From Planctomycetota bacterium (lineage in GTDB: Bacteria > Planctomycetota > Planctomycetia > Pirellulales > Pirellulaceae), in NCBI GenBank assembly GCA_027622275.1, contig JAQBZB010000056.1:1-37034 (forward strand): DNA of 37,034 nt. The letters are read 5' to 3'. The first letter of the stretch is position 1. Every line of letters starts with the position of its first letter. A program made the translations under genes and the position numbers. The notes under the pieces are model-generated. The model was not told the DNA's origin, did not search any database, and saw only the letters and a program-made list of their open reading frames with translations. This document shows positions 18,801 through 26,977 of this stretch, piece by piece.

Positions 18801-18929
18801 CGGCCGGACGTCAGCGACAAAGTCGACTTTGCGATCCGCCGCAGCGGGGAGCGATTTGGCGTCGTCCGCTTTCGACGAGGAGAGCAACAGCAGGACAAAC
18901 GCCAACGCGACTGGTGACACCGATCGCAT
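15822..18929 (-). CDS. Planctomycete cytochrome C protein: PSCyt1-DUF1549-DUF1553 (1035 aa)
   Basis: Exported multidomain protein with a signal peptide at residues 1-21. A PSCyt1 haem-binding domain follows with C49-YS-C52-H53. DUF1549 (PSCyt2), about residues 160-370, includes PIDTFILQQLDAAGI, LLGLPPTP and HYGERWGRHWLDLARYADS. Near its end is a second C-AQ-CHSHKYDP motif (about 348-355). The middle region (about 440-620, with GRADNGNFVL) resembles a carbohydrate-binding-like beta domain. DUF1553 (PSD1), about 710-960, includes RLEFARWLF..DNPLTARVTVNR and ATYRQSA. The two CxxCH motifs suggest c-type haem and electron transfer, possibly linked to sugar or sulfated-polysaccharide breakdown; that link is inferred from the family. 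It is the first gene of a two-gene operon with the DUF1501 gene. Confidence 0.96.
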   Translation of the reverse strand: MRSVSPVALAFVLLLLSSSKADDAKSLPAAADRKVDFVADVRPILRKTCYSCHGAQEQEAGLRLDVKMRALAGGDSGKSIVPGDSANSRLITLVAGLDEDAGLMPPEGEGTPLTPEQIAVLRAWIDQGAIWPDNAGVGSTESDHWSFQPILHPPLPTPQDFAWVRNPIDTFILQQLDAAGIRPSEEASPETLMRRVYLDLLGLPPTPQELDAFLTDSRADAYERMVERVLSSPHYGERWGRHWLDLARYADSDGYEKDRARPYAWRYRNWVIDALNADLPYDQFSIEQIAGDMLPDATLEQRVASGFHRNTLHNTEGGTDQEEDRVKKTVDRTNTVGAMWLGLTVGCAQCHSHKYDPLTQREYYQLYAFFNDIDESDIDAPLPADQERVRLAKAAFDAEHEKLTAAVKDYEATQLAGAQAAWETTALDKAVVWQTVEPTTAMSKNGATLQRQDDASWLATGKNEVSDVYTIEAVVDAKRVSAVRLEVLPDKSLVKEGPGRADNGNFVLTTFSVLASPTSGEEEPTKIELTSAKADFSQNDWQVEKAINDDPADGWAVSPEFGKRHVAVFEAKEAVGFAGGTKLTFVLDQNYNQSTHNLGRFRLSFTSGQLPVTLEGMPVDVANALAKPAGERTDDEQKQVAAYFRSVDPELNRLNQIVADHAKKAPAASDVKAQAIVQVAQHRQANIHIRGDFLNKGEPVVALTPSVLPGLAAEESRHNRLEFARWLFAADNPLTARVTVNRVWQQIFGRGIVTTVDDFGTQGEMPTHPELLDWLASEFQRQGWSVKQLQRLILTSATYRQSATFRSDLAEADPYNALVARQQRQRVEAETIRDIALAASGLLDSRIGGPSVRPPQPAEYSDLTYANSAKWQVSQGGDAYRRGLYTFFQRTSPYPMLMTFDSPDSTECCTQRSLSNTPLQALTLWNDPAFYECAQAFGSRVVTEVPPSGDLARTMRERARYAFMLCLSRHPTDDELEDVIALRLAQQKRAAADPEATKQIVGKHVVPDGSSLEELAAWIIVARTLINLDEFITRE

Positions 18930-19219
18930 ACAAGGAACTCCGTTCTATAGTCGTCACGGCAGGGAGCATTCTCGCGGTCAAACCTTCCGCGAGGGCGGGA
19001 AGATCCATTAAACCAGACCGATGGTGAAGGGTCAAATCCGCGGTACCATTCGTCAGCACAGAACGTAGAACCTATGAGTGGTCGCAGCCACCACCGCGTT
19101 CAAACCAGCGAAAGTCATAGTCCTCCGTCGAGCCTGCTAATTCGTTCCTAGCAAAAATCGGAGCGGTGAACGAATGAATCCCGCCGACTGTTGTTCCTAC
19201 CTCAAGAACGAGTAGCCCA
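18930..19219. other. Intergenic gap without a recognised gene
   Basis: About 290 bp between the DUF58 gene's end and the PSCyt gene's start, both minus-strand. It should hold the PSCyt promoter and any operon terminator. I saw no clear -10/-35 pair, no stem followed by T-run, and no RNA gene. Confidence 0.5.
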
Positions 19220-20122
19220 CTATCTGCTTCCGCTGCGGCGCGAAGACAGAAACGCCGACAGGGCAACGTCGAACGACTGGTCCGTCGAGACGAGGCGATA
19301 ATCGATCTCGTTGTCCAAGCAGCCTCGTTTGATTTGTTTGAGGAAGCTATCGAGTTCTGCTTGATAGGCGGCACGAATGGCTCGTGGTTGCGTCGTCAAC
19401 TCGGGCATGCCTTCCAGACCGCGGAACAAGGTCGGACGATCGAACGGCAAGCTCAACTCGGCGGGATCGAGAATCTGCAGCACGGCCAAATCGTGTTGAC
19501 GATGCCGCAGGTGACGTAAACCGTTCAGCACGCTCTTCGCCTCGTCAAACAGATCGCTGATCACCAGGACAACACCGCGCCTGGTCAACTTCTGGGCGAG
19601 TTGCTGGAACGTGTTGCCGATGGCTGTCTTGTTGGCGGAAGGCGCTTGCTCCATGACCGAGAGCAATTCGTTCAGCCGCGAGGGGCTGTTGCTGGGTGGG
19701 ACGTAATCGCGGATCTGCCGATCGAAAGTTACGAGCCCGACGGCATCTTGATGTTGCAGCACGAGCCAGGCCAGCGCGGCGGCGATGCACTGGGCGTATT
19801 CGAGCTTGGAGAGCGGCGAGTCCGGCCCGCGATACGACATGCTCTCGCTGACGTCCAACACGAGGTAGCAAATGAGATTCGTCTCGTCTTCGTATTGCTT
19901 CAGGTAGAACTTGTCGGTGCGGCCGAACACCTTCCAGTCGAGATAGCGAATGTCATCGCCGGGGACGTACTCGCGATGCTCGGCGAACTCGACGGAGAAG
20001 CCGCGATACGGGCTGCGATGCAAGCCGGCGACGAACCCTTCGACGATCCGCCGGGCACGAAGTTGCAGTCCTTGCAGCTTAGCCAGCGTCCGCGGATCTA
20101 AAGACTTGAGGGAGCTTTCCAC
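19220..20122 (-). CDS. DUF58 domain protein with VWA-like MIDAS (300 aa)
   Basis: DUF58 proteins are partners of MoxR AAA+ ATPases. The family signature is clear: [19 protein letters not shown] (39-57), followed by [21 protein letters not shown] metal-ion-dependent adhesion site of von Willebrand A type reads D90-V-S92-E-S94. [12 protein letters not shown] forms the later strand with a conserved Asp. No membrane segment is present, so it is a cytoplasmic member. The gene overlaps the end of moxR by 44 bp, which implies coupled translation. The usual downstream BatA/VWA membrane genes do not follow; the operon ends here. Confidence 0.95.
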   Translation of the reverse strand: MESSLKSLDPRTLAKLQGLQLRARRIVEGFVAGLHRSPYRGFSVEFAEHREYVPGDDIRYLDWKVFGRTDKFYLKQYEDETNLICYLVLDVSESMSYRGPDSPLSKLEYAQCIAAALAWLVLQHQDAVGLVTFDRQIRDYVPPSNSPSRLNELLSVMEQAPSANKTAIGNTFQQLAQKLTRRGVVLVISDLFDEAKSVLNGLRHLRHRQHDLAVLQILDPAELSLPFDRPTLFRGLEGMPELTTQPRAIRAAYQAELDSFLKQIKRGCLDNEIDYRLVSTDQSFDVALSAFLSSRRSGSR

Positions 20123-21161
20123 GCTCGTCTTCTTTGCTCACGTGAGGAACCGATTTCAGAACCCGCCGCACGATCTCGTCAGCCGTAATGCCTTCGGCGT
20201 CGGCCGTAAACGTCGTCTTGATGCGATGCCGCAACACCGGCAACGCGACAGCTTGCACATCCTCGTGGCTGACGCAATAGCGGCCATGCAGCACCGCCCG
20301 CGCCTTGGCACCCAGCACAAGATATTGACTGGCCCGCGGCCCGGCTCCCCACATGACATACTCGCGGACAAATTCCGGCGTATCTTCGCGCCCGGTCCGC
20401 GTATGCCGCGCAAGTCGCAAGGCATAGCGGGCAATGTGGTCCGCAATCGGCACGCGGCGGACGATGCGTGTTAAGACGAGGATTTCTTCGGCGTCGAGCG
20501 TCGGCGTGATGCTCGTTTCCGTATCCGCCGTGGTGCGACGCACGATTTCCAGCTCTTCATCCTCGTCGGGATAATCGACCTGGATGTTGAACATGAAGCG
20601 ATCGAGTTGCGCTTCCGGCAGCGGGTAGGTTCCTTCTTGCTCGATGGGGTTTTGCGTCGCGAGGACGAAGAAGGGTTCGGCGAGTTGATGTTTCGTGCCA
20701 CCCGTGGTGACCTGGTGTTCCTGCATCGCTTCGAGCAAGGCCGCTTGCGTCTTGGGCGGTGTGCGATTGATTTCGTCGGCCAGCAGCACGTTGGCAAAGA
20801 TCGGCCCGCGCAGAAAACGATACTCGCGGTCGCCCGAGGCCTTGTTCTCTTGAATGACTTCCGTGCCCGTGATGTCGGAAGGCATCAGGTCGGGCGTGAA
20901 TTGAATGCGATTGAACGACAGCGACAACGCATCCGCCAGGGTCCGAATCATCAGCGTCTTGGCGAGCCCCGGCACTCCGACGAGCAAACAATGTCCCCGC
21001 GCAAACATTGTCACCAGCAGCTCTTCCAGGACTTGCTCTTGCCCGACGATAACTTTGCCCAACTCCCCACGAATCTGCTGATACGCTTCACTGAGCCGCT
21101 GAACAGCTTGCACGTCATCGGTCTGGGATGTCGATTGGTTTTCCATCGCGGTCGAAGACAA
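20079..21161 (-). CDS. MoxR-family AAA+ ATPase (360 aa)
   Basis: An ATP-driven chaperone-like ATPase thought to help fold, insert or activate partner proteins or complexes. Walker A is GVPGLAKT (62-69). Walker B is LLADE (D129-E130), followed by the MoxR hallmark [18 protein letters not shown]. Sensor 1 is ATQNP (168-172), and the arginine-finger region is [14 protein letters not shown] (R188). The C-terminal lid (about 240-345) includes [11 protein letters not shown]. The start region overlaps the 3' end of the beta-propeller gene by 47 bp, or 32 bp if Met6 is used, and its end overlaps DUF58. The propeller protein, MoxR and DUF58 are therefore probably made as one unit. Confidence 0.96.
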   Translation of the reverse strand: MSSTAMENQSTSQTDDVQAVQRLSEAYQQIRGELGKVIVGQEQVLEELLVTMFARGHCLLVGVPGLAKTLMIRTLADALSLSFNRIQFTPDLMPSDITGTEVIQENKASGDREYRFLRGPIFANVLLADEINRTPPKTQAALLEAMQEHQVTTGGTKHQLAEPFFVLATQNPIEQEGTYPLPEAQLDRFMFNIQVDYPDEDEELEIVRRTTADTETSITPTLDAEEILVLTRIVRRVPIADHIARYALRLARHTRTGREDTPEFVREYVMWGAGPRASQYLVLGAKARAVLHGRYCVSHEDVQAVALPVLRHRIKTTFTADAEGITADEIVRRVLKSVPHVSKEDERGKLPQVFRSADAG

Positions 21162-23517
21162 TCAGTCGGTCCTGTGCGGCAATAATTAAAGCGCGGTTCG
21201 CCAGAACGAGGTTGCCACCGGTCACCCCGTGAGAAATCAGGTCGATCCGTCGGACGGCTTCAGGCGTGCGACCTCTTAGCTCTCGGCGAATTCGCTGGTC
21301 GAAAACAAATATCGACTCGCGAGTTGGCCAGTATACAAGTTTATCGACAAGAATGCCTCGTCCGTAGCCGTGAGGCGCTGGTTTGGCATGGCCCGGCAAG
21401 CTGCGGTGCGGTGCGGGGAACTGACCCACAAGCCGCCCGGTGTACACATCAAACCAATACAAATAGTCACCGCTGGCGATCAAATGCTCTTCGCCCACGC
21501 CCAGCAAATGGATGGCGTCGGAGGCTTGTTCGGGCAACGAGGCCCAGATGAGGATCCCGGTATTCGCGTCCAACGCAAAGATTTGGCCGCAATCCATCGG
21601 GGCCACGATCACCAAGTCGCGATAGAGCAGACACGGCGTCAGGTCGCGAAACAAATGTTCGGTGTTGCGGTCAGGGTTCTCGTTTTGGAAATCGATTCGC
21701 GGATACTCGGTAAGCCAGCGGATGGAGCCATCTTGAATTGCGAGTGCTGCCACGACGCCAAGATTCGTGTTGCAGTAGAGCGTTTGATGTCGCAGCGTGA
21801 GCAACGTGTGGGTGAGTTCGAATGGCCTTTGTGAGCCCACGGGCTCGGCACCAACGATCATCCTTCGCCACCGTAACCGCGCGGTGCGGGCATCGAAACA
21901 GGCGACGTAGTTTTCGGTGCGGACGGAGCTTCGGTGCCGCAGCGCGATGTACAACGACTCCCCATCCGAGATGGGCACGCCGTCAAAGGCCCATTCGGAA
22001 TCCCATGGCGGTCCCTCGAGTCGTAGCTCGACGACGAGTCGTCCTTCCGCCGCGAGGTCGAGTCCGACGATTCTTGCTGGCTCTTCTCGTTCCTGCCGCA
22101 AGTCGACGCTCGTCCCGGTCGGCAATGAGCCAAGGCGTGCATAGACGGTGTTGCCGTAAGACGAAAGCGGGAACCGGGGGACTCCAACGCTTCGCTTCAG
22201 TCCAGGCGCGGCGACTGCACCAGTCGGGACTTCCTCCACGCCAAAGAGGACCCTGCCATCGTCAATCCGGCGAGCGACGATATCCGGCTCGGATGCGCCT
22301 GCCTGCACGATCACGGTCTCGCCAATCACAATCGGATGGAAGCTCAATAAGCCTGTGGGTGATTCCGCGACGCGCGATCCTTCACTCCCAATCAGCTCGC
22401 CTTCGCCGGAGAAGGTTGGCAGCGCGAGTTGCCAGCGAAGATGCACTGCGTCGTCAAACGCGACCGCCGCAATGTGCTGTCGCTCGTTGCCGCCTGCGAA
22501 TGTCGGCCAACCGTCCGCACGCGGCAGTGTCGGCCATGTCTGGCTTTCGTCGAAAATATTTTGAAGCAGCTCGACATACTTTCCCTGGCGTCCGCCAATT
22601 TCGCCAGCGGCATTGGGAAACAGCCGCCGCATCAATTCGATCTCGGCACGGGCTCGCGGGACGGCTCCTTCCAAAATCGAAACCAATGTCAGTCGCGTGT
22701 TCACCTCAGCAAGATTCAAATCGGTGTCTCGATACGCAAGCCAATTCGGCTCGCCTTCGCAGGTTTGCAAAAGCGGAAGTGTCTGATTCCAGTCCTCGTC
22801 GGTTTCCAGATGCCGAGTGATCAGCCAACGCGGCTGCCCGGCAAACTCGGTGAAATGCGGATCGTTGTGTGCCGGGAATCGCATCAGAGGACTGATCTGT
22901 TCCCAGTCGCCACGCGCTGCGGTCCAATCGCCGCGCTCCAACGCGAACTCGCCGAGTTGCATGAGCGCGTCGTCTGCCAGGCTGCTCGCGAAATACTTGG
23001 CAACTAACTCGCGCAGCAAAGCTTCGTCGCGTTGCTCGCGAGCCGAGTCGAACAGACGTGAAGCAACAGGATCGATCTGCTGACGATATAACGCGAGGGC
23101 CTCCGGACTTCGTCGCGCAAGCTCAGTAAGACTCATCTGACAGTACGCGGACAGCGGAAGGTATCGTTGGAAACGAGCGGGCGAAGCCGCGTCCGCGGGC
23201 GTCACGAGAACCAGCTGCTCGCCACTGGTCTCGGCAACGTGGCGGATCGTCTCGACGGCCTCTTGCCATTGGTTCTCGGCGAGCAAAGCCTTGAAGCGAT
23301 CAAGGTGCGCGAGCGTCGCATTATCCGCAACGTTGATTGAAACGGTCGGTTGCGGCAAGGGAGTAGGCGCGATGTCTTGCCCGCGGACACCGCCGGTGAA
23401 CGCGAGCAGCACGCCGACGGGAAGCGTGAGCAAGATCCGACGTCGAGCATCCAGCTTCACTGGTCGTCGACATGAAGACCTGCACCGGCCGCGAGTTGGG
23501 GGTTCAGCGGCTGGCAT
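21115..23517 (-). CDS. Exported TPR / PQQ-like beta-propeller protein (about 800 aa)
   Basis: After a short basic leader there is a signal peptide ([22 protein letters not shown]). An alpha-helical N-terminal half looks TPR-like ([49 protein letters not shown]). The C-terminal half, from about residue 330, has repeated PQQ/WD-like blades: [50 protein letters not shown] and [17 protein letters not shown]. The blades suggest a protein-binding or scaffold propeller rather than a proven dehydrogenase; no PQQ-binding active-site residues were identified. I prefer the ATG at 23517, since the longer frame begins on a TTG at 23559. It overlaps the upstream small gene by 14 bp and moxR by 47 bp. Confidence 0.85.
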   Translation of the reverse strand: MPAAEPPTRGRCRSSCRRPVKLDARRRILLTLPVGVLLAFTGGVRGQDIAPTPLPQPTVSINVADNATLAHLDRFKALLAENQWQEAVETIRHVAETSGEQLVLVTPADAASPARFQRYLPLSAYCQMSLTELARRSPEALALYRQQIDPVASRLFDSAREQRDEALLRELVAKYFASSLADDALMQLGEFALERGDWTAARGDWEQISPLMRFPAHNDPHFTEFAGQPRWLITRHLETDEDWNQTLPLLQTCEGEPNWLAYRDTDLNLAEVNTRLTLVSILEGAVPRARAEIELMRRLFPNAAGEIGGRQGKYVELLQNIFDESQTWPTLPRADGWPTFAGGNERQHIAAVAFDDAVHLRWQLALPTFSGEGELIGSEGSRVAESPTGLLSFHPIVIGETVIVQAGASEPDIVARRIDDGRVLFGVEEVPTGAVAAPGLKRSVGVPRFPLSSYGNTVYARLGSLPTGTSVDLRQEREEPARIVGLDLAAEGRLVVELRLEGPPWDSEWAFDGVPISDGESLYIALRHRSSVRTENYVACFDARTARLRWRRMIVGAEPVGSQRPFELTHTLLTLRHQTLYCNTNLGVVAALAIQDGSIRWLTEYPRIDFQNENPDRNTEHLFRDLTPCLLYRDLVIVAPMDCGQIFALDANTGILIWASLPEQASDAIHLLGVGEEHLIASGDYLYWFDVYTGRLVGQFPAPHRSLPGHAKPAPHGYGRGILVDKLVYWPTRESIFVFDQRIRRELRGRTPEAVRRIDLISHGVTGGNLVLANRALIIAAQDRLIVFDRDGKPIDIPDR

Positions 23518-23686
23518 AGCCTTCGACGATTCGACCAAGGTAAAACGCACCGAATCCAAACGCGGTCATGATCAACATCTGCAGAATGTGAAACGTCTCG
23601 CCGAAGCTGTCTGTCAGATTCATAAACATGGACAGTGGCAAGAGTACTAATCCCAGAATCTGTAAGAGTCGGCCAAACGCTTTCAT
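23504..23686 (-). CDS. Small membrane protein (60 aa)
   Basis: Two hydrophobic segments are visible, LLQILGLVLLPLSMF and ILQMLIMTAFGFGAFYLG, with a short polar linker. The C-terminus is charged (RIVEGYASR). The ATG at 23686 is preferred over the longer frame to 23728, because the extra 14 residues overlap the preceding gene and are polar. It sits four bases after the preceding gene's stop and overlaps the following gene, so it is clearly embedded in the operon. Function unknown. Confidence 0.75.
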   Translation of the reverse strand: MKAFGRLLQILGLVLLPLSMFMNLTDSFGETFHILQMLIMTAFGFGAFYLGRIVEGYASR

Positions 23687-23690
23687 CGGA

Positions 23691-24011
23691 TCAGCTCGGC
23701 AGGGCGATTTCTGGAATGGCTGAAGCATTCGAAGACGCGTCGGTGGAACCCGCAGTCGCCACGCTTGCTCGTCGCGCTCGAGCGCGACGGACCTCGTAAT
23801 AGAAATAAGCTGCCACCCCGCTGAACACCAGAAACGGCATCGACATCATGAAGAGGATGCTCCAGAAGTACCCCTTGACCATATTCGAGTAGGCAGGATC
23901 GCCAGCCATCCCGTCCTTGCACGTGGGGCAGGCCGAGGCGACATCCGACAGGCAGACGAACGCACACAACAGCATGAAGGCAAACAGAATGATTTTTGAT
24001 GGTCGATTCAT
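23691..24011 (-). CDS. Exported CxxC membrane protein (106 aa)
   Basis: A signal peptide (MNRPSKIILFAFMLLCAFVCL..VASA) is followed by CPTCKDGMAGDP. A single strong membrane segment comes next (GYFWSILFMMSMPFLVFSGVAAYFYY), then a basic RRARARRA stop-transfer and a Ser/Ala-rich tail. The CxxC pair may bind metal or form a disulfide. The longer frame to 24116 is rejected because its first 35 residues translate the palindrome at 24026-24084. Similar CPTCKDGMA proteins sit near respiratory-oxidase genes in planctomycetes (recollection). The neighbouring DUF420 gene fits that. Confidence 0.8.
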   Translation of the reverse strand: MNRPSKIILFAFMLLCAFVCLSDVASACPTCKDGMAGDPAYSNMVKGYFWSILFMMSMPFLVFSGVAAYFYYEVRRARARRASVATAGSTDASSNASAIPEIALPS

Positions 24012-24025
24012 GTTGAGGAATCTCG

Positions 24026-24084
24026 GTACGATGGCCTTCCAAGGCCGTCGGTCGTTTGACGACGGCCTTGGAAGGCCATCGTAC
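24026..24084. repeat. Perfect 25-bp-arm palindrome, copy A
   Basis: The left arm 24026-24050 (GTACGATGGCCTTCCAAGGC..) and the right arm 24060-24084 are exact reverse complements with a 9-nt loop. Copy B at 28252 has the same arms except for a T-to-G change on the left matched by A-to-C on the right, so pairing is preserved. It lies immediately upstream of the ATG at 24011. Confidence 0.92.
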
Positions 24085-24112
24085 GCTGCGCCGTCAGTAT
24101 AGCTCCTCAAGC

Positions 24113-24601
24113 TCATCGGCTAAACAGCTGGTAGAGCATCAAATAGACAATCACGCCCGTCACGGAAACGTACAACCAAATTGGAAACGTCCATCTGGCC
24201 AGCTTTCGATGCCTTTTCCGGTTGTCTCGCAGACCAAAATAGATTGTCGCCACTGCCAAAAAAGGGACCGTCGCCGCCAACACGACGTGGGAAATCAGCA
24301 TCAGCCGATACCCCCACAAAATCGCGGCGTTAGGATGTTCGAAGGCCCGCCCGTGCGAGCCGGTCGTCTGATGCAGCAGTTGGTGATACGTCAGATAACA
24401 CACGAGAAAGACGATCGAAACGCCAAAGCATGCCAGCATCGTCCATTTGTGGGCGGTTTCTTTCTTCTGCTTAATCAAGACCAAGCCGGCAACCAGCAAG
24501 ACGGCTGCTACAGCATTCAGCCCGGCATTCACGTGCGGCAAGATTTCCACGAGGTCGCTCAAAGCGTGTTCTACTCCATCCCACATCGGCCAGCCCCACA
24601 T
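24113..24601 (-). CDS. DUF420 (CtaM-like) membrane protein (about 162 aa)
   Basis: Integral membrane protein with about five hydrophobic helices: LNAVAAVLLVAGLVLI, MLACFGVSIVFLVCYLTYH, LMLISHVVLAATVPFLAVATIYFGL, FPIWLYVSVTGVIVYLMLY and a weaker N-terminal one. DUF420 proteins are linked to cytochrome oxidase assembly in other bacteria. Conserved-looking histidines (LPHVNAGLN, YLTYHQLLH, ISHVVLA) lie in or near the helices. I place the start at Met (24601) or Met (24586). The longer frame to 24727 runs antisense-like through the FmdB gene and its first 42 residues are polar. It overlaps the FmdB stop by 16-31 bp. Confidence 0.88.
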   Translation of the reverse strand: MWGWPMWDGVEHALSDLVEILPHVNAGLNAVAAVLLVAGLVLIKQKKETAHKWTMLACFGVSIVFLVCYLTYHQLLHQTTGSHGRAFEHPNAAILWGYRLMLISHVVLAATVPFLAVATIYFGLRDNRKRHRKLARWTFPIWLYVSVTGVIVYLMLYQLFSR

Positions 24602-24804
24602 TGCAAAAGGCCACAACCGCCGCTTGGCATGGGAGTCGCACAAACGGGCAACTGGGATACTCCCGCGACATGGGCCGCCGGCACGCTGAACTGCTTCGCC
24701 AGTCTGACGCTGCCGCAAGTCGGGCATTCCGGTTGCTCGTCGCCTCGCAGGAGAACCTCAAAGTCCACTTGGCAATCATTGCACGTGTATTCATAAATCG
24801 GCAT
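24571..24804 (-). CDS. FmdB-type zinc ribbon protein (77 aa)
   Basis: Begins MPIYEYTCNDCQVDFEVLLR and continues PECPTCGSVRLAKQFSVPA, the putative regulatory zinc-ribbon pattern of the FmdB family. C8-x2-C11 and a second CPTC pair bind one zinc. The Cys/Gly-rich tail (GGCGLLQCGAGRCG) is common in the family. A GGAGG ribosome-binding site lies seven bases upstream of the ATG. It is the first gene of the long minus-strand operon and has its own promoter. Its partner or regulatory target is unknown. Confidence 0.9.
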   Translation of the reverse strand: MPIYEYTCNDCQVDFEVLLRGDEQPECPTCGSVRLAKQFSVPAAHVAGVSQLPVCATPMPSGGCGLLQCGAGRCGME

Positions 24805-24843
24805 TGCAGGCCCTCCGTAAAGCGAAATCGAAGTAACATGCTC

Positions 24844-24871
24844 ATTCTACGCCGCGCGAGGGCATTCACAA
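24844..24871 (-). promoter_or_regulatory. Promoter of the FmdB-MoxR operon
   Basis: On the minus strand, TTGTGA (24871-24866) and TAGAAT (24849-24844) are spaced by 16 bp. The start would be about 35 bases before the FmdB ATG. The region lies between divergent genes. Confidence 0.5.
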
Positions 24872-24893
24872 AAGAGCAGGAAGAGGGATCGCG

Positions 24894-25571
24894 ATGCCAG
24901 AGCAATATCTCACACGAGAACAGGTGCGTGAGGTCGATCGGCGAGCCGTCACGGAATATGGCATGACGGGCCTGGTCTTGATGGAAAATGCCGGTCGAGG
25001 TTGTGCCGATCTTTTGTGCCGGCTGGGAATCCACGGTCCCGTGGTCCTTTGTTGCGGGAAGGGAAATAACGGCGGCGACGGCTTTGTCATTGCGCGACAT
25101 CTCGACTCACGCGGCCACGACGTTCGCGTCCTCGTGTTCTGCGATCCCGCCGAGTTGACTGGCGACGCGGCGGCGAATTTCAAAACGGTTGAAGCCGCCA
25201 AGTTGCCGATCTTTCGTTGCCCGGTAGTTGACCATCCGCAGTGGCTTACAGAACAACTGGCCGGAGCGGACTGGATCGTCGATGCCTTGCTTGGCACCGG
25301 TACTCGCGGTGTACCTCGTCCGCCATTGGACGTCGTGCTGCATCAGATTAACGCACACGCCGCGAAGAAACTCGCGATCGATCTTCCCAGCGGGCTCGAC
25401 TGCGACACGGGGAAGTGCGCCTCGTCGACCTTTCGTGCCGATCACACCTGCACCTTCGTTGCGGCCAAAGCTGGATTTCGCGCGGCTGACGCCAGAGTCT
25501 TTCTCGGCGTTGTTCATGTCGTCGACATTGGCGTGCCGCGTAAGCTCTTGATCGAGTTTATGTCGGAGTAA
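24894..25571 (+). CDS. nnrE: NAD(P)H-hydrate epimerase (225 aa)
   Basis: Repairs damaged nicotinamide cofactors by interconverting the R and S forms of NAD(P)H hydrate, so that the dehydratase can act. The YjeF N-terminal domain motifs are present: LTREQVREVDRRA (6-18), LVLMENAGR (27-35), GKGNNGGDG (55-63), DALLGTGTRG (130-139), IDLPSGLDCDTG (162-173) and VAAKAGF. The protein ends after this domain, so the NnrD dehydratase/kinase half is absent and must be encoded elsewhere. GAGGG lies seven bases upstream of the ATG. Divergent from the FmdB operon; its last 58 bases overlap the end of a convergent small gene. Confidence 0.94.
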   Translation: MPEQYLTREQVREVDRRAVTEYGMTGLVLMENAGRGCADLLCRLGIHGPVVLCCGKGNNGGDGFVIARHLDSRGHDVRVLVFCDPAELTGDAAANFKTVEAAKLPIFRCPVVDHPQWLTEQLAGADWIVDALLGTGTRGVPRPPLDVVLHQINAHAAKKLAIDLPSGLDCDTGKCASSTFRADHTCTFVAAKAGFRAADARVFLGVVHVVDIGVPRKLLIEFMSE

Positions 25572-25759
25572 TGCGAGCGGTAAGCCTGATAGCGGCCCGA
25601 GTACGCGGGCGAGTAGCGATACGCTTGGTAAGGTGTCGCGTAAGGTGCGCATCCCGGACGATAGGACGAGTGATGGTTGTGGTCTGCCATCGCGGTGGAG
25701 GTTGCGAAACTCAACGCGACGACTGCGACTGCGGCTGCGGCTAGAATTAAGTTTCTCAT
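25514..25759 (-). CDS. Small secreted Tyr/His-rich protein (81 aa)
   Basis: A clear signal peptide (LILAAAAVAVVALSFATSTAMA) precedes a short mature part with DHNHHSS and repeated PY/AYR motifs (YATPYQAYRYSPAYSGRYQAYR). AGGA lies about eight bases before the ATG. No family assigned; similar low-complexity secreted peptides occur in planctomycetes. The last 19 residues are antisense to the 3' end of nnrE and differ in style from the rest. The original stop may have been lost, or nnrE extended into it. Confidence 0.6.
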   Translation of the reverse strand: MRNLILAAAAVAVVALSFATSTAMADHNHHSSYRPGCAPYATPYQAYRYSPAYSGRYQAYRSHYSDINSIKSLRGTPMSTT

Positions 25760-25930
25760 GGTAGTGTTCCTGGATTGGGGCGGGGCGGGTCGGCTGATCG
25801 TCTTGGTCAGCGCTGGGGGTTGACGCGATTAGGTAAAGCAGCCGTCATGCCGATAGAAGTGCCAGCTGGTTGAAGACCCACTAGGCACCAAGCGACAGGA
25901 GTTGCAAGCTGCTTCGGCTCAGGCGTCAAA

Positions 25931-25959
25931 TTGACAACGATTCTGAGTTAATCTATAAC
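25931..25959 (+). promoter_or_regulatory. Near-consensus sigma70 promoter
   Basis: TTGACA (25931-25936), a 17-bp spacer and TATAAC (25954-25959): 11 of 12 consensus positions. Transcription would begin near 25966, leaving a leader of about 90 nt before the ATG at 26058. Confidence 0.8.
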
Positions 25960-26057
25960 CATTGCCGCTCGGCTCGGGCACGTCCTCTGGCATGACCAAT
26001 GGACTCTCTTGGCATGCATGGAAAGCGTTCGCTGTTCACACACACGGAGATCAAGAA

Positions 26058-26366
26058 ATGTCAGACGAACAACTGTCGGCGGAAGATCAGCAAGAACGGG
26101 ATGCACTCGCTCGCCTTGTGGCCGAGTCGCTGGCCAAAGGAGAGAAGCCCGCCGACATCTCGCAGCAACTTGTTAACAGTGGTTGGGAGCAGAAAGCCGC
26201 AGACGAGTTCGTCAACATGATTGCCCTTCATCTTGCTAGTGCCAGGCACCCCGCGGCACAAACGAGCGATGGGGGCGGTGGAATGGGTTGGTTGGTCTGA
26301 ATCGGTGCGATCCTGTTCATCAACCTCTTGAGCTGGCTCTTCGGATGGTCATTCTGGATCTATTGA
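26058..26366 (+). pseudogene. Small tail-anchored protein with in-frame TGA
   Basis: The ATG at 26058 has GGAGA seven bases upstream. The first 80 codons give a charged helical protein: QQERDALARLVAESLAKGEKPADIS, then LVNSGWEQKAADEFVNMIA and a Gly-rich GGGGMGWLV. TGA follows at 26298-26300. In the same frame the next 21 codons read IGAILFINLLSWLFGW and onward, a good membrane anchor, before a second TGA at 26364-26366. That second stop is one base before the next gene's GTG. The natural product is probably about 102 aa with a Trp (TGG) at the TGA. A nonsense mutation, a sequencing error or recoding are all possible. The truncated 80-aa product would lose its anchor. No named family. Confidence 0.65.
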
Positions 26367-26367
26367 A

Positions 26368-26964
26368 GTGCCGCTTGCTGAGAGATCCTTCAACGTGCTC
26401 CTTGGCCTATCGGTCTTGAGTTGGGCATTCTTGGGGCTGACGATGACAGCTGAAACGAGGCCGCTTGTTGTTCGGGCGGCGATTGCGGCGTTGCATCTCT
26501 TGGTGGGCACGCTCATCTTGATTCGCGTGCGAGTCGAAAGGCATGGCTCGTTCAACGCTTGTCTGGCGGGCGTACCTGCATTGTTGACAGCCGGGTGGGC
26601 ATTGCGCGTCGCGCCATCAGACTGGTCGTTGCTGGCTCAGCTGATCTTTATCGCCGGAGCAGGTCTGGCGATCATCAGCTTCATCTACCTGGGCCGCTGC
26701 TTCGCCATCCTGCCCGCCATTCGCGGCACCGTCACGCAGGGTCCGTATCGAATTGTCCGTCACCCCGGTTATTTGGGCGAGTTGCTGATGATCCTGGGCT
26801 GCTGTATCGCGGCTCAGCGATTGCTCCATCTCGGACCGCTCGTGGCAGCCATTCCGCTCGTCGCCCTGCGGATTCTGGCCGAGGAACGAGTGATATCGAC
26901 CAGCATCGCCTACGCCAAGTACGCCAGCCGAGTCCGCTGGCGGCTGATTCCGTTACTGTGGTGA
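26368..26964 (+). CDS. Isoprenylcysteine-methyltransferase-like membrane protein (198 aa)
   Basis: Member of the ICMT/PEMT-type integral membrane methyltransferase group. Five or so hydrophobic helices are followed by the S-adenosylmethionine-binding signature GPYRIVRHPGYLGE (125-138) and a C-terminal E-E-R..YAKYASRVRWRLIP segment. The bacterial substrate (a lipid or small thiol or amine) cannot be told. It starts with GTG one base after the extended stop of the preceding small gene, so the two are probably co-translated from the promoter at 25931. It ends 13 bp before the convergent minus-strand gene. Confidence 0.85.
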   Translation: MPLAERSFNVLLGLSVLSWAFLGLTMTAETRPLVVRAAIAALHLLVGTLILIRVRVERHGSFNACLAGVPALLTAGWALRVAPSDWSLLAQLIFIAGAGLAIISFIYLGRCFAILPAIRGTVTQGPYRIVRHPGYLGELLMILGCCIAAQRLLHLGPLVAAIPLVALRILAEERVISTSIAYAKYASRVRWRLIPLLW

Positions 26965-26977
26965 CTCGGGAATCGGG

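Noticed and set aside
19072-19374. Minus-strand 100-aa frame at the end of the DUF58 gene
   Set aside because: Its first half is out of frame within DUF58 and its tail in the gap has no start, ribosome-binding site or known motif.
26298-26300. TGA as a selenocysteine codon
   Set aside because: The position is inside a predicted membrane anchor where Trp fits well, there is no redox motif, and no convincing SECIS-like hairpin was noticed just downstream.
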